Assembly (NCBI GenBank): GCA_017429265.1
Contig: JAFRPG010000078.1
Span: 1-46,233, forward strand
Source: Clostridia bacterium
Lineage (GTDB): Bacteria; Bacillota; Clostridia; Christensenellales; Aristaeellaceae
Length of the DNA: 46,233 nucleotides
Direction: 5' to 3'
Part shown: positions 26,898 to 35,646 of the stretch, piece by piece
Position numbering within the stretch: position 1 is the stretch's first letter
Layout: every line of letters begins with the position of its first letter
The notes under the pieces: generated by a model
Seen by the model: only the letters and a program-made list of their open reading frames with translations
The model's database searches: none
Told to the model about the DNA's origin: nothing
Made by a program: the position numbers and the translations under genes

Positions 26898-28248
26898 CTT
26901 GCTCCTCCTGTTGAATCCGGGCCGGTCCGGCGATGTAAGCGGCCAGACCGGGCTCCTTCGCGAGCACTTTCTTCAGGGCGCGCTGACGGCCCTTGTTCAC
27001 ATAGCCGGGGCGCTCGAAGCTGTATTGGAAGTGGGTGTGCTCCTCATAGCAGCCGTGCAGCAGGGCCCAGGCGTCCTCGGTGATGACCATCTCCTCGTCC
27101 GTGGGGATGATCAGCACGCGCACGCGGGAGCCCTCGGCGGTGATGTCAAACTCGCCGTCGCGGCAGTGGCAGGCTTCGTTTTTGACCGGGTCCAGACGGA
27201 CCCCGAAGCCCTCCAGGCCTTCGAGGCTCTTCTCCCGCAGCAAGGCGCACATCTCCCCCGCCGCCGCCGTGAAAACGATGCAGTCCACCCGACCGAGGGC
27301 CGCCATCAGGCCGCCGATCGCCTTCTTCAGGCGATAGCACTCCATCTGGATCGCGAGGGCGGACAGGTCGTCGCCCTGGGATGCCCACCACTGGATATCC
27401 CGGCGGTCCACATAGCCGCAGATTCCCTTCAGGCCGGACTCGCGGATCAGCATGCTGTCCACTTCCCGGGCGCTCAGGCCGCTCTTTTCCATCACATAGG
27501 GAATGACCGACGGATCGATGTCCCCGCTGCGGGTACCCATGATCAGGCCTTCCTGCGGTGTGAAACCCATCGTCGTGTCAAAGCTCACGCCGTTGCGCAC
27601 CGCACAGGCCGAAGCGCCGTTGCCGATGTGGCAGATGACGGCGTTCAGCTCCTCGTTGGCCTTGCCGAGCAGCAGGGCCGCGCGGCGGGCGCAGTAGAGG
27701 AAGCTGGTACCGTGGAAGCCGTAGCGGCGCACGCGCCAGTCCATGTACCATGCCTGCGGCACGGCATAGAGGCTCGCGTAGCGCGGCATGGTCTGGTGCC
27801 AGGCGGTGTCCACCGTGATGGTGTGCGCCGCGCGGGGCATCAGGCGCTTCGCCTCCTCGATGCCGGCGATGTTGGCGGGCAGGTGCAGCGGCGCCAGGGG
27901 AATGATCTCCCGCAGCTTGCGCAGGACATCGTCGTCCACGATCGCACTCCGCAGGAAATACTCCCCGCCGTGGCTGACCCTGTGGCCGACGGCGGCGATC
28001 CCGTCCAGAGAGGAGACCACGCCCTTCTCCGGATCGGTGAGCAGCGCGCAGGCGAGGCGCACGGCTTCCCGGGCGTCGGGGCAGCGCACCTTGTCGCTGA
28101 CGCGCCGTCCGTGAGCGCGGTACTTGATCCAGGATTCCTCCTGGCCGATCCGCTCCACCACACCGACCGCGAGCACGTTCTGCTCCGTCCAGTCGAATAC
28201 CTGGAATTTCAGCGATGAGCTCCCGCTGTTAATGGTCAGGATCCGCAT
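26869..28248 (-). CDS. Acetate/propionate kinase-like protein with altered nucleotide loop and extended C-terminus
   Basis: 459 residues, about 60 longer than ordinary AckA. The ASKHA family motifs are clear: LTINSGSSSLKFQVFD, GHRVSHGGEY (Arg90), VDTAWHQTMP (Asp148), YGFHGTS (His179), CHIGNGAS, and MGTRSGDIDPSV (Arg240). The usual GGIGENS adenine-binding loop is replaced by FTAAAGEMC at 326-334, and the region after residue 400 (YEEHTHFQYSFERPGYVNKG) is a non-family extension overlapping the next gene. The family interconverts acyl phosphate and short-chain acid. Substrate (acetate, propionate or another acid) cannot be told. No phosphotransacetylase gene is nearby. Four bases separate it from the CitE-like gene. 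Confidence 0.82.
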
Positions 28249-28252
28249 ACAT

Positions 28253-29152
28253 TCACTCTGCCTTTGCGTAGGATGCCTTCATCTCCTCGATCATCTGATG
28301 GAGGGCGAAGACCTTCTCCGCGCGCTTGCGCATGGGCGGGCCGATCATCCTGCCGTTCAGCTTGGCGATGCCGCCGCCCTGCCTGCGGACCTCCTCGATC
28401 GCCGCGAGGATGTCTCTGGACAGGGCGATCTCCGCTTCATCCGGGCTGAAGCAGTCGTTGGCCCAGGGGATCTGATTCGGGGTCACCAGCAGGTCGCCGG
28501 CAAAGCCCATGGCGGCGCTGCGGCTCTCTTCCTCACGGAAGCCTTCCTCGTTCTTGAGGTCGAGGTAGGGCGTATCGATGGGCAGCAGGCCGTTCATGCG
28601 CGCCGCCATCACGGTCATCGCGCGGGCCGTCGCCATGGAGTCGGTGGACTCGAAATGCTTGCCCCACACGTCGGCCAGATAGTCCTCGCCGCCGAGCAGC
28701 AGCGCGATCAGGCGCGGGCTTGCGCAGGCGATCTCGCGGATGTTCATCACCGCCGCCGCCGTCTCGATCAGCGGAGCCAGCTTCAGGCTGCCCACAGGCA
28801 GACCGTACTGCATCTCCTTCTCGGTGATCATGGCGTCAAAGGCGTGGATGTCGGCGGGCGTACAGATCTTCGGCGCCACAACGCCCAGAAGGCCGGGGCA
28901 GTCCAGCAGCTTGAGGTCCTCATACAGGTCCGCCGTGTTCAGCTCGTTGACGCGGATGAACACCTGGCGTCCGGCAAAGCAGCCCTCCGTCATGTACTTG
29001 CGGATCATGACACGGGCCTCGGGACGGCTGGGTTCCGGAACCGCATCCTCCAGGTCCAGGATAATGGCGTCCGCCTGGCATCCCATGGCCTTGTTGAGAA
29101 ACTTCTCGTTGTGACCGGGCAGGAAGAGCATACTGCGAAGCAGGTAACTCAT
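28253..29152 (-). CDS. CitE-like lyase (HpcH/HpaI fold; citramalyl-, malyl- or methylmalyl-CoA lyase type)
   Basis: About 299 residues from ATG 29152, which lies nine bases behind GGAG; the upstream ATG 29161 is inside that site. A TIM-barrel CitE family member: RSMLFLPGHNEKFLNKA, ILDLEDAVPEPSRPEAR (substrate Arg/metal region), FIRVNELNT, LAPLIETAAAV (metal Glu) and LLLGGEDYLADVWGK (metal Asp). Stand-alone members cleave or form C-C bonds of beta-hydroxyacyl-CoAs such as citramalyl-CoA, malyl-CoA or methylmalyl-CoA. There are no citrate lyase alpha or gamma genes, so it is not citrate lyase. It is adjacent to a MaoC-type hydratase, the partner expected for itaconyl-CoA/citramalyl-CoA or mesaconyl-CoA/methylmalyl-CoA conversion. 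Confidence 0.85.
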   Translation of the reverse strand: MSYLLRSMLFLPGHNEKFLNKAMGCQADAIILDLEDAVPEPSRPEARVMIRKYMTEGCFAGRQVFIRVNELNTADLYEDLKLLDCPGLLGVVAPKICTPADIHAFDAMITEKEMQYGLPVGSLKLAPLIETAAAVMNIREIACASPRLIALLLGGEDYLADVWGKHFESTDSMATARAMTVMAARMNGLLPIDTPYLDLKNEEGFREEESRSAAMGFAGDLLVTPNQIPWANDCFSPDEAEIALSRDILAAIEEVRRQGGGIAKLNGRMIGPPMRKRAEKVFALHQMIEEMKASYAKAE

Positions 29153-29153
29153 C

Positions 29154-29618
29154 TCAGGCATCTCCTTTTCTCTTGATCAGGACGTGGCGGCGGAAGCGGA
29201 TGACGTCCTCGCCGCGCTGGTTGTAGCCCACCGTCTCCACATAGATGATCCCGCGGTCCGGCTTGGAGCGGGAAGGGCGGGTATCCAGGATCTCCGAGCG
29301 GGCATAGAGCGTGTCGCCGATGAAGGTGGGCGCCAGATGCTCGATCTTCTCGTAGTCCAGGTTCGCGATGGCCCGGCCGCTGATATCCGGCACCGTCATG
29401 CCCACCACCAGACTGAAGACCAGCGTGCCGACCACGAGAATCTGCCCGTGCTGCTGCTTCCCCGCATAGTCCGCGTTGGTGTGGACAGGGTGGTAGTTCA
29501 TCGTCAGGAGGCTGAACAGGTTGTTGTCGCTCTCAAAGACCGTTTTCGACAGGCTGTGGCGGATGACCTCCCCCGTCTGAAAATCCTCAAACCAGTTGCC
29601 GATGTTGGCAGGCTGCAT
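29154..29618 (-). CDS. MaoC-type hydratase (itaconyl-/mesaconyl-CoA hydratase type)
   Basis: 154 residues, a single hot-dog domain. GNWFEDFQTGEVIRHSLSKT at the start and NYHPVHTNADYAGKQQHGQI in the middle give the catalytic His/Asp motif of R-specific hydratases. LVVGTLVFSLVVGMTVPDIS, then LAPTFIGDTLYARSEILDTR, are characteristic of the mesaconyl-/itaconyl-CoA hydratase subgroup. It adds or removes water across the double bond of an unsaturated acyl-CoA. GGGAGG precedes the ATG; the stop is one base before the CitE-like start. It comes 18 bases after the acyltransferase gene, linking this acyl-CoA module to the polysaccharide genes. Confidence 0.85.
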   Translation of the reverse strand: MQPANIGNWFEDFQTGEVIRHSLSKTVFESDNNLFSLLTMNYHPVHTNADYAGKQQHGQILVVGTLVFSLVVGMTVPDISGRAIANLDYEKIEHLAPTFIGDTLYARSEILDTRPSRSKPDRGIIYVETVGYNQRGEDVIRFRRHVLIKRKGDA

Positions 29619-29636
29619 GGTGTCTCCCTCCCGTGC

Positions 29637-30341
29637 TCAGTAGTTGACGTTGCGCTCGCCCTTCTTGAGGTAGTTCAGCTCCTGCTCGCCGCGCGCGCGG
29701 AGCACCTTGGCCGGGTTGCCCGCCACGATCACGTCGTTCGGGACGTCCTTGGTCACCATGGAGCCCGCACCGATCAGCGTGAAGTCGCCCACGTGCACAC
29801 GGCCGAGGAGGGTGGAGTTCATGCCGACGGTCACAGCCTTGCCCACATGGACATAGGCGCCGACCACGGAGTTGGTCGTCACGTGCGAGAACTCGCCGAT
29901 GAAGCTGTTGTGGCCCACGAACGCATTGCCGAGGAGCATCACGTTGTCGGAGATGATCGCATCGGGGCTGACCTGGACAAACGGAGCGGCCAGCACGCCC
30001 ACGCCCACCTTCACGAAGCCCTCGGGGATCACCGCGTTCGGGTCGATCAGGTTGATGTAGCGGTCCTTCGGGATCGGGAGCTCCTTCCACAGATTATAGC
30101 TCAGGTGCGGATCGCGGATGCCCTCGTAGGCACAGAAGAAGTAGGTGTCCTTCTCCTTCAGGAAGGTTTCGATATCCTCGGGCTTGCCGAGCACGGGCAG
30201 CTTTTTGAAGTCGCCGACCGTGTCGCCCTTCTCCAGGTTGTGATTCAGAAAGCCGAGAAACTCCACGTCCGGGAGCTTCATGGCCACGGACGCCGCAACC
30301 ATGCCGGCGCCGCTGCCGCCGAGAACGATGACCTTTTTCAT
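29637..30341 (-). CDS. NeuD/PglD-like sugar O- or N-acyltransferase
   Basis: 234 residues. An N-terminal Rossmann-like domain (KKVIVLGGSGAGMVAASVAM) binds the sugar nucleotide, and a C-terminal left-handed beta-helix of hexapeptide repeats runs from about 105 to 220 (VGVGVLAAPFVQVSPDAIIS, then VTVGMNSTLLGRVHVGDFTL, ending AGNPAKVLRARG). VGHNSFIGEFSHV aligns with the catalytic His region of PglD, giving His144 as candidate. The family transfers acetyl or another acyl group from CoA to an amino or hydroxyl group of a sugar. Four 4-amino or ketosugar enzymes are in this cluster, and acyl-CoA genes follow directly, so the donor may not be acetyl-CoA. AGGAGG precedes the ATG. Confidence 0.85.
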   Translation of the reverse strand: MKKVIVLGGSGAGMVAASVAMKLPDVEFLGFLNHNLEKGDTVGDFKKLPVLGKPEDIETFLKEKDTYFFCAYEGIRDPHLSYNLWKELPIPKDRYINLIDPNAVIPEGFVKVGVGVLAAPFVQVSPDAIISDNVMLLGNAFVGHNSFIGEFSHVTTNSVVGAYVHVGKAVTVGMNSTLLGRVHVGDFTLIGAGSMVTKDVPNDVIVAGNPAKVLRARGEQELNYLKKGERNVNY

Positions 30342-30377
30342 GATGATTTCCTCCTCTTCGTTGGGTGTTTGCCGGGT

Positions 30378-31334
30378 TCAGTCCGGGTGTCTGTATCGTT
30401 GGATCGCCGTGACAAGGGTTTCCATCTCATCCGGCCCGTACCGCTGGTCGATCGGCAGCGGCAGGATGTCAAGGGCCATGCGGTATTCCGTGTCCTCCGG
30501 GGCCGTCTGCTCAAGCACGGCCGGCCAGAGCGTCGGGATGTAGATCCGCTCCTCCTGCAGCCGCCTGCGCAGGGATGCTCCGTCCGCCAGCATCAGCGGG
30601 TACATGAAGGTCCCCTCGCGCAGTCCCCGGAGCAGGTTGATCTCCCCGAGCCGTCCGTGCAGGAAGCGGCAGTTCTCCCGCCGTCTTTCCTCCGCCGCAC
30701 GGTAGTCGATCCCGCGCAGCAGGTTGTCGGTGAGGGCCGACATGCGTTTCACCGGCTCATCTGCGAAACGCCGGTTGTTGGCCGTGTACTCCGCGTAGAA
30801 CTCGTTCGCCCCGCGTTCGAAGCGTCCGAGCAGGAAGCGCATCCGGTCGAAGGATTCGTCCCGCGGCAGTTCCTCCGGCAGGCGAGCATCCGTGTACAGG
30901 AACGCGCCGTCCGCCACGCCGAAGTACTTCCGGCAGGTATAGAGGGTGTCCACACCGGGCAGCGGCGGCTGAAAGTAGCTCTGCGCGTTGTCCACGATCA
31001 CGCGGCCGTATCGCCGGACCCACCCGGCGATGATGTCGTTGTCGAACTGCGAGTAGTAGTTCACGAAATAGAACCACTCGCCTTCGCCAAGATCCACATC
31101 CTCCGCCGGGAGGAAATCCGGGCCCACGCGGTAAAAGGAGTATGGCACGCCTTCCCGTTTGCAGACCTCCGGGACGGAATCGCACAGGAAGCGCGGGATC
31201 CACAGCCGCCGGATACCGCGCGCCCGAAGCAGGCAGGCCAGCGCGTTTCTCCCGCTGTTGAGCGCCGCGGCGCCCTCATGCAGCAGGGGCAGGCGGTAGG
31301 TGTCCAGCTCGATGTAGCCGCCGATCTCTCTCAT
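30378..31334 (-). CDS. DegT-like PLP-fold protein, ATP-grasp partner (copy B)
   Basis: 318 residues, shorter and more diverged than normal DegT aminotransferases. The fold markers are kept: ALNSGRNALACLL (phosphate-binding region, 25-37), VIVDNAQSYF with Asp115 for the pyridine ring, and TCRKYFGVADGAF with candidate PLP Lys136. IPRFLCDSVPEVCKREG precedes the middle. Members of this group are common in capsule loci, but their reaction is not established to my knowledge. It overlaps the ATP-grasp gene upstream by four bases (ATGA), so the two products are probably made in equal amounts and may work together. A second such pair is encoded at 37963-40113. Confidence 0.7.
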   Translation of the reverse strand: MREIGGYIELDTYRLPLLHEGAAALNSGRNALACLLRARGIRRLWIPRFLCDSVPEVCKREGVPYSFYRVGPDFLPAEDVDLGEGEWFYFVNYYSQFDNDIIAGWVRRYGRVIVDNAQSYFQPPLPGVDTLYTCRKYFGVADGAFLYTDARLPEELPRDESFDRMRFLLGRFERGANEFYAEYTANNRRFADEPVKRMSALTDNLLRGIDYRAAEERRRENCRFLHGRLGEINLLRGLREGTFMYPLMLADGASLRRRLQEERIYIPTLWPAVLEQTAPEDTEYRMALDILPLPIDQRYGPDEMETLVTAIQRYRHPD

Positions 31335-32539
31335 GCGCCCTGTTCCTCCGTGACCTCGATTCGGATGAGGTCGTTGATGCGCTGCAGCATCCCATGCATC
31401 CGCTCCGCGCTGTCGAAGCGGAAGAAGACGATGCCGAGGGCAAAACTCGCGTTGGTGAACCTCCGCACCGGATCGCCGGGCTGATGATAGATGTTCTTCC
31501 GGACGATGAAGGGCTCGATCTCCGGAGAGAAGCGGATCGACCGCAGCACGCCGTCGCGGTCCGCATGGAGGTTGTGGGTGGCGAAGTACGGCCTGCCCTC
31601 CCCCGCCGGCGGAGCGACCGGCTCACCCATGGCGGCCCGCACGCTCATCTCCACCACGTCGCAGCCGAAGATCATACCCAGCAGGTCCGGGATCATGTTG
31701 CCGCCGCTGCGCGGGCCGATGTCGATCGGGTAGACGCGGCCTTTCGCGTCCGCCACCAGCTCCACGTTCATGGGGCCGAAGCGGATGCCGAGCTTCGTCA
31801 CCAGCCGCTGAAGAGTGTCCTTCACGGCCCTCAGGTCCGCATCCTCCAGCAGCGGCGGGTAGCTCTTGCCCACCGGGACCAGCGGATTCACGGTGCTGTC
31901 GCGGTGGCAGTTCATCAGGCCCCACTGCACCACGCGGCCGTCGGAGACGAAGATGTCGCCGCCGATCAGATAGGGGTGCTTCTTCTCAACAAAGGTCTCC
32001 ACGACGATCCGGCGGCTCCGGGAGAACGAGAAGGCGAAGTCGACCGCACCGGGCAGGGACGCCCTGTCCCGCACCACGGTGGCGCCCTTGCTGCCGGAGG
32101 AGTCCACCGGCTTGACGATCACGGGGAGCTCCGCCGTCTCCCCGTACGCCAGTGCTTCCTCCGGATCACCGAAGCCGCGGGCCGCGGGTGTGCTGAAGCC
32201 GTGATCCCGCAGAAAGTCCCGGAAGCGATCCTTGTTGCAGAGGATCTCCACGGCCTCCAGCGGATTGGTCGGCAGCCCGAGCCGCTCCGCCACAAAGGCG
32301 GCGGTCGGCGCGGCCGGATCCGAGGCGTAGGCGATCACGTAATCGACGGCCTCCTCCCGCGCCACGCGCAGGACGGCCTCCCGGTCCGTGGTGCTGGTCA
32401 GGTAAAACCTGTCTGCGTGGTACTGTCCGGGATTGTCCGGCAGATAGTCGCACAGGACGGTGTACAGACCCAGGCGTTTCGCCGTCTCGATCGCGACGAC
32501 CTGCTGGGCCGAGCCACCCAGGAGAAGCATCTTTTTCAC
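31331..32539 (-). CDS. ATP-grasp carboxylate-amine/thiol ligase-like protein (copy B)
   Basis: 402 residues from GTG 32539, behind AAGGAG and overlapping the flippase stop (GTGA). ATP-grasp plan: an N-terminal nucleotide-binding-like domain (KKMLLLGGSAQQVVAIETAK), a lid with VIVKPVDSSGSKGATVV (ATP-binding Lys) and a C-terminal metal site in GPMNVELVADAKGRVYPID followed by IGPRSGGNMIP (Glu, Asp, Asn). These enzymes activate a carboxylate as acyl phosphate and join it to an amine or thiol. In a polysaccharide locus the likely outcome is an amide between an amino sugar and an amino acid or other acid; that is inference. Confidence 0.78.
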   Translation of the reverse strand: MKKMLLLGGSAQQVVAIETAKRLGLYTVLCDYLPDNPGQYHADRFYLTSTTDREAVLRVAREEAVDYVIAYASDPAAPTAAFVAERLGLPTNPLEAVEILCNKDRFRDFLRDHGFSTPAARGFGDPEEALAYGETAELPVIVKPVDSSGSKGATVVRDRASLPGAVDFAFSFSRSRRIVVETFVEKKHPYLIGGDIFVSDGRVVQWGLMNCHRDSTVNPLVPVGKSYPPLLEDADLRAVKDTLQRLVTKLGIRFGPMNVELVADAKGRVYPIDIGPRSGGNMIPDLLGMIFGCDVVEMSVRAAMGEPVAPPAGEGRPYFATHNLHADRDGVLRSIRFSPEIEPFIVRKNIYHQPGDPVRRFTNASFALGIVFFRFDSAERMHGMLQRINDLIRIEVTEEQGA

Positions 32540-34059
32540 TCAGCAGTCTCCTTCTTCGCGCTCTTTTTGCCCTTCCCGCGGTGCAGGAACTTGCGGATCA
32601 TCGAGAGCAGATAGTCAAAGCTGTCCAGGCGGTTGATCTTCGAGGCGGCGATATAGATGACCACGCCGAGCGGCACCTGGATCAGCAGGGTTGCCCACTT
32701 GTTCAGCCCGAAGCCCTCCACCGCGTAGACGATCAGGCCCATGCCCGCCGCGGTCAGGATGTTGGGCAGGATGTCCATGAGCTGTTCGGGATAGGCGTAG
32801 TTGAGCAGTTTCTTATTTGGCCACGAGTTGATCACCTGACCGATCACGTTGGTGATCAGCAGACTGTAGGCCATCGCCATCACGCCGAACTGCATGGAGA
32901 TCACCAGGGCGATGATGCCGATGACCTTTTTGATGATCTCCAGCTTCAGGAAGAGGTCGCTCCGCCCCATGGCCTTGATCGCATTCAGATTGGCCGTGTG
33001 CAGGGGCTGGAACATGTAGGTGATGCAGAAGATCGTCAGGTAGGGCACGCAGGGCAGCCACTTGTTCGTCAGCAGGATCTGGACGATCGGCTTGCCGCAG
33101 GCGGCCAGACCCATCATCAGCGGCGCCATGATGTAGGTGCTCACGCGGATGGAACGCCGGGTCATGGCCTTGACGCGCTCCCTCTCGTCCTGCACGCTGG
33201 ACATGGCGGGAAAGAGCACGCTGTTGATGGAAGTGTTGATGTTGGAGGTGATGAACATCGGGAACTGCTTGGCGCGGTTGTAGTAGGCCAGGTCAGACTT
33301 CGAGTACTTCTTGCCGATGATCAGCTGGCGGATATCCTGGTAGATCGTATCGATGAGTCTGGACACCAGAATCTTCCATCCGTAGGAGTACAAACCTTTC
33401 AGCCGCTGCCAGGAGAAGTCGTGGGTCGGACGCCACCTGACCGTGAACCAGAGAATGACCGTGTCGAGCGTGACATTGAATATCTGCTGCGCCACCAGGG
33501 CCCAGATCCCGTAGCCATGATAGGCCATCCAGATACCGATCACGGCCGCGCCGATCGTTCCGCCCAAGGTGGCGTAGAAGAAACGGTGGAACATCATGTG
33601 CCGCGAGACATAGGCATGCTGGACATTCTTGACACCGGAGATCAGCACGGTCAGACCGAGCACCCGGATGACCGGGGTCAGCTCGGGATCACTGTAGAAA
33701 TCGGCAATCAGCGGCGAAGCCAGGAAGAGAAGGCTGTAGATCGCAGCGCAGAACGCGATATTGAAGAAGAACACGGTGGAAAAGTCGACCTGATCCGCAT
33801 TCTTCTTCTGGATCAGTGCGTTGCCAAGTCCGCCGTCCACGAAGACCTGCAGGATGTTGATGACCACGGTGACCAGGGCGATGCTGCCGTACTGTTCCGG
33901 CAGCAGCACGCGTGCCAGGACGATCGACACGATCAGCTCGACGCCTTTTGCGCCAAAGCGCTCCGCCAGCCTCCAGAGGAGGTTGGTCATCACCTGTCTG
34001 CTCTTGTTCTTTGGGGCTTTTGATTCACTCATACCGGTCGATTCTCCGTTATGGCTCAT
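32536..34059 (-). CDS. Wzx-type polysaccharide flippase
   Basis: About 500 residues with 12-14 membrane helices, of the MOP exporter superfamily (polysaccharide transporter group). The N-terminal LLWRLAERFGAKGVELIVSI and VLLPEQYGSIALVTVVINIL resemble the lipopolysaccharide/exopolysaccharide WzxC-like exporters. It ends in a basic tail (HRGKGKKSAKKETAE). It flips the undecaprenyl-linked repeat unit across the membrane. ATG 34059 has only a weak ribosome site; ATG 34032 has GGAGA and may be the true start. It lies six bases after the DUF1919 gene and overlaps the following ATP-grasp gene. Confidence 0.9.
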   Translation of the reverse strand: MSHNGESTGMSESKAPKNKSRQVMTNLLWRLAERFGAKGVELIVSIVLARVLLPEQYGSIALVTVVINILQVFVDGGLGNALIQKKNADQVDFSTVFFFNIAFCAAIYSLLFLASPLIADFYSDPELTPVIRVLGLTVLISGVKNVQHAYVSRHMMFHRFFYATLGGTIGAAVIGIWMAYHGYGIWALVAQQIFNVTLDTVILWFTVRWRPTHDFSWQRLKGLYSYGWKILVSRLIDTIYQDIRQLIIGKKYSKSDLAYYNRAKQFPMFITSNINTSINSVLFPAMSSVQDERERVKAMTRRSIRVSTYIMAPLMMGLAACGKPIVQILLTNKWLPCVPYLTIFCITYMFQPLHTANLNAIKAMGRSDLFLKLEIIKKVIGIIALVISMQFGVMAMAYSLLITNVIGQVINSWPNKKLLNYAYPEQLMDILPNILTAAGMGLIVYAVEGFGLNKWATLLIQVPLGVVIYIAASKINRLDSFDYLLSMIRKFLHRGKGKKSAKKETAE

Positions 34060-34065
34060 TTTTTC

Positions 34066-34731
34066 TCACTTCAGACGGAAGCTGTCTTCACCGTTCAGCC
34101 ATGCCGCATAGTCGAACTCCCGCCGCCAGCTGTGCTTCCCCGTTATGGGGTGTCGGGTGAGCTGCATTCGTCCCGCGGTAGGGTATTTCTTCATGGTATG
34201 CAGGACGAAAGAATCCTTGATTTCCGGATGCTCATGAGAGGTGAAGACAATTTTCCGCCGGCAGTGGGCACGGTCCAGGAGCGCAAAGTCCTCCGCATCG
34301 GATTTGTCGCCGTCGCACGTGATGATGAACAGGTTATCCCAGTGGATGCGCCGCTTGCGCTCCTCCCACTTCTGCCTGGCATCCTGCTCCGTCTTGTAGT
34401 GCACAAAATCGATGGGCACAGCCCGTTCTCCCTCGCCGATCATGGCACAGGGACAGGTGCGGCCTTCCTTTGGGTAAAAGAGGAGCTCCTGTTCCATATA
34501 GAAGGGCAGATCGGAAGCAAAACGGCAAAAGTCCTTCTTGTTCATCCAGATGTTGATCGTCGGACTGTCAAATCGCTGTCCGAGGAGGTGATACATGACA
34601 CCGGCGCAGCAGTTGGAACAGATAAGGGTAAAGTCTCTGTTCCTGAGGCGGCTCTGCATCCTGGCCATTTCCCGCTTTTCGACACGATCCCAGACCTGTG
34701 ACTTCAACAGTTTCTTCAGTGGATTGTCCAT
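34066..34731 (-). CDS. DUF1919-type exopolysaccharide biosynthesis protein
   Basis: 221 residues from ATG 34731, nine bases behind GGAG; ATG 34740 touches that site. FTLICSNCCAGVMYHLLGQR, then FDSPTINIWMNKKDFCRFA, is the defining N-terminal block of the DUF1919 family, which occurs in capsule and exopolysaccharide loci. The biochemical role is unknown; a glycosyltransferase-like or ligase-like function has been assumed from context only. The protein is soluble and rich in basic and aromatic residues. It sits between the GT2 and flippase genes. Confidence 0.75.
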   Translation of the reverse strand: MDNPLKKLLKSQVWDRVEKREMARMQSRLRNRDFTLICSNCCAGVMYHLLGQRFDSPTINIWMNKKDFCRFASDLPFYMEQELLFYPKEGRTCPCAMIGEGERAVPIDFVHYKTEQDARQKWEERKRRIHWDNLFIITCDGDKSDAEDFALLDRAHCRRKIVFTSHEHPEIKDSFVLHTMKKYPTAGRMQLTRHPITGKHSWRREFDYAAWLNGEDSFRLK

Positions 34732-34765
34732 TGTCATCATCTCCGATGTACGTGTTGTCTGCCGT

Positions 34766-35620
34766 TCATTTTCTCCTCAGCATACCTCTAAGCGGCAGCA
34801 GGTACTTCTCTAACCGGGTACGGGCTTTTACCTTGGCGATAGCCTTGTGATATCTGCCTTCTGTATCTCTGTCCATCTGACAAAGCATTTTATACATGCG
34901 ATCCTTATGTGCCCGTTTTCTTTTTTTGTCACCGGCCATTCTTGTAGTCCACGACGCCGGCACATTCACTCTTTTCGCACTCATTTCGTCCGGAATATAA
35001 AGCATACCGCCCCGAAGTGCACCATGTACCTGAATCGTGTAATCAATCCCTATCATCTGGCGGAAAGGAGGAATCTTCTTGAGCAAAGCGCTGCGATAAA
35101 GCAGAGATGCCGTCGCCACATACCCTCCGCCACCGAGAATAATCTCTTCCGTCGGAATGATATCGGTTTTGTTTCTTCTAATACAGTGAAAAATCACGCC
35201 TCCGGTCTGTGCATCAATCTGAAAATGCGCATGAGAGCAGATGTCCACGTCAGGATGCATATCGAGTAAATCAACTTGCTTTTGCAATTTCATAGGATCT
35301 GTCCAATAATCATCTCCCTCGCAGAAAGCGACATATTCTCCGCTCACCCTGGGATACTGATACTGGGCGCTGATTTTTACGCCCTTCGAGTACTGGTTCT
35401 CTGTCTGATAAATCGGCTTTATTACCTCAGGGTATTTTGCTTCATATTCACGGATAATATCTGCCGTACCATCCGTGGAAGCATCGTCATGAACCAAAAC
35501 CTCGAATCGAAAGGAAGTCTTTTGCATCATAAAGCCATCCAAAGCTTCGCGAATATACTTGCTGTGATTATAGGCATTGCAGATGATGCTTACCCGAATC
35601 GGCTGCACATTTTCAGGCAT
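34766..35620 (-). CDS. Family 2 glycosyltransferase
   Basis: 284 residues from ATG 35620 behind GGGAGGG; the longer frame overlaps the polymerase gene. GT-A fold: VSIICNAYNHSKYIREALDG at the N-terminus, VLVHDDASTDGTADII with the first Asp pair, and YVAFCEGDDYWTDPMKLQKQ with the metal-binding EGDDYW. It adds a sugar to the lipid-linked repeat unit at the cytoplasmic face. A basic C-terminal tail (KARTRLEKYLLPLRGMLRRK) probably touches the membrane. The gene and its neighbour at 35647 are clearly more AT-rich than the rest of the cluster, suggesting they were exchanged as a unit. Confidence 0.88.
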   Translation of the reverse strand: MPENVQPIRVSIICNAYNHSKYIREALDGFMMQKTSFRFEVLVHDDASTDGTADIIREYEAKYPEVIKPIYQTENQYSKGVKISAQYQYPRVSGEYVAFCEGDDYWTDPMKLQKQVDLLDMHPDVDICSHAHFQIDAQTGGVIFHCIRRNKTDIIPTEEIILGGGGYVATASLLYRSALLKKIPPFRQMIGIDYTIQVHGALRGGMLYIPDEMSAKRVNVPASWTTRMAGDKKRKRAHKDRMYKMLCQMDRDTEGRYHKAIAKVKARTRLEKYLLPLRGMLRRK

Positions 35621-35646
35621 TTCATATTTCCCTCCCGCTACATTTG

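Noticed and set aside
28253..29152. Citrate lyase beta subunit
   Set aside because: No citrate lyase alpha, gamma or accessory genes are present, and the neighbour is a MaoC-type hydratase, which points to a stand-alone acyl-CoA lyase.
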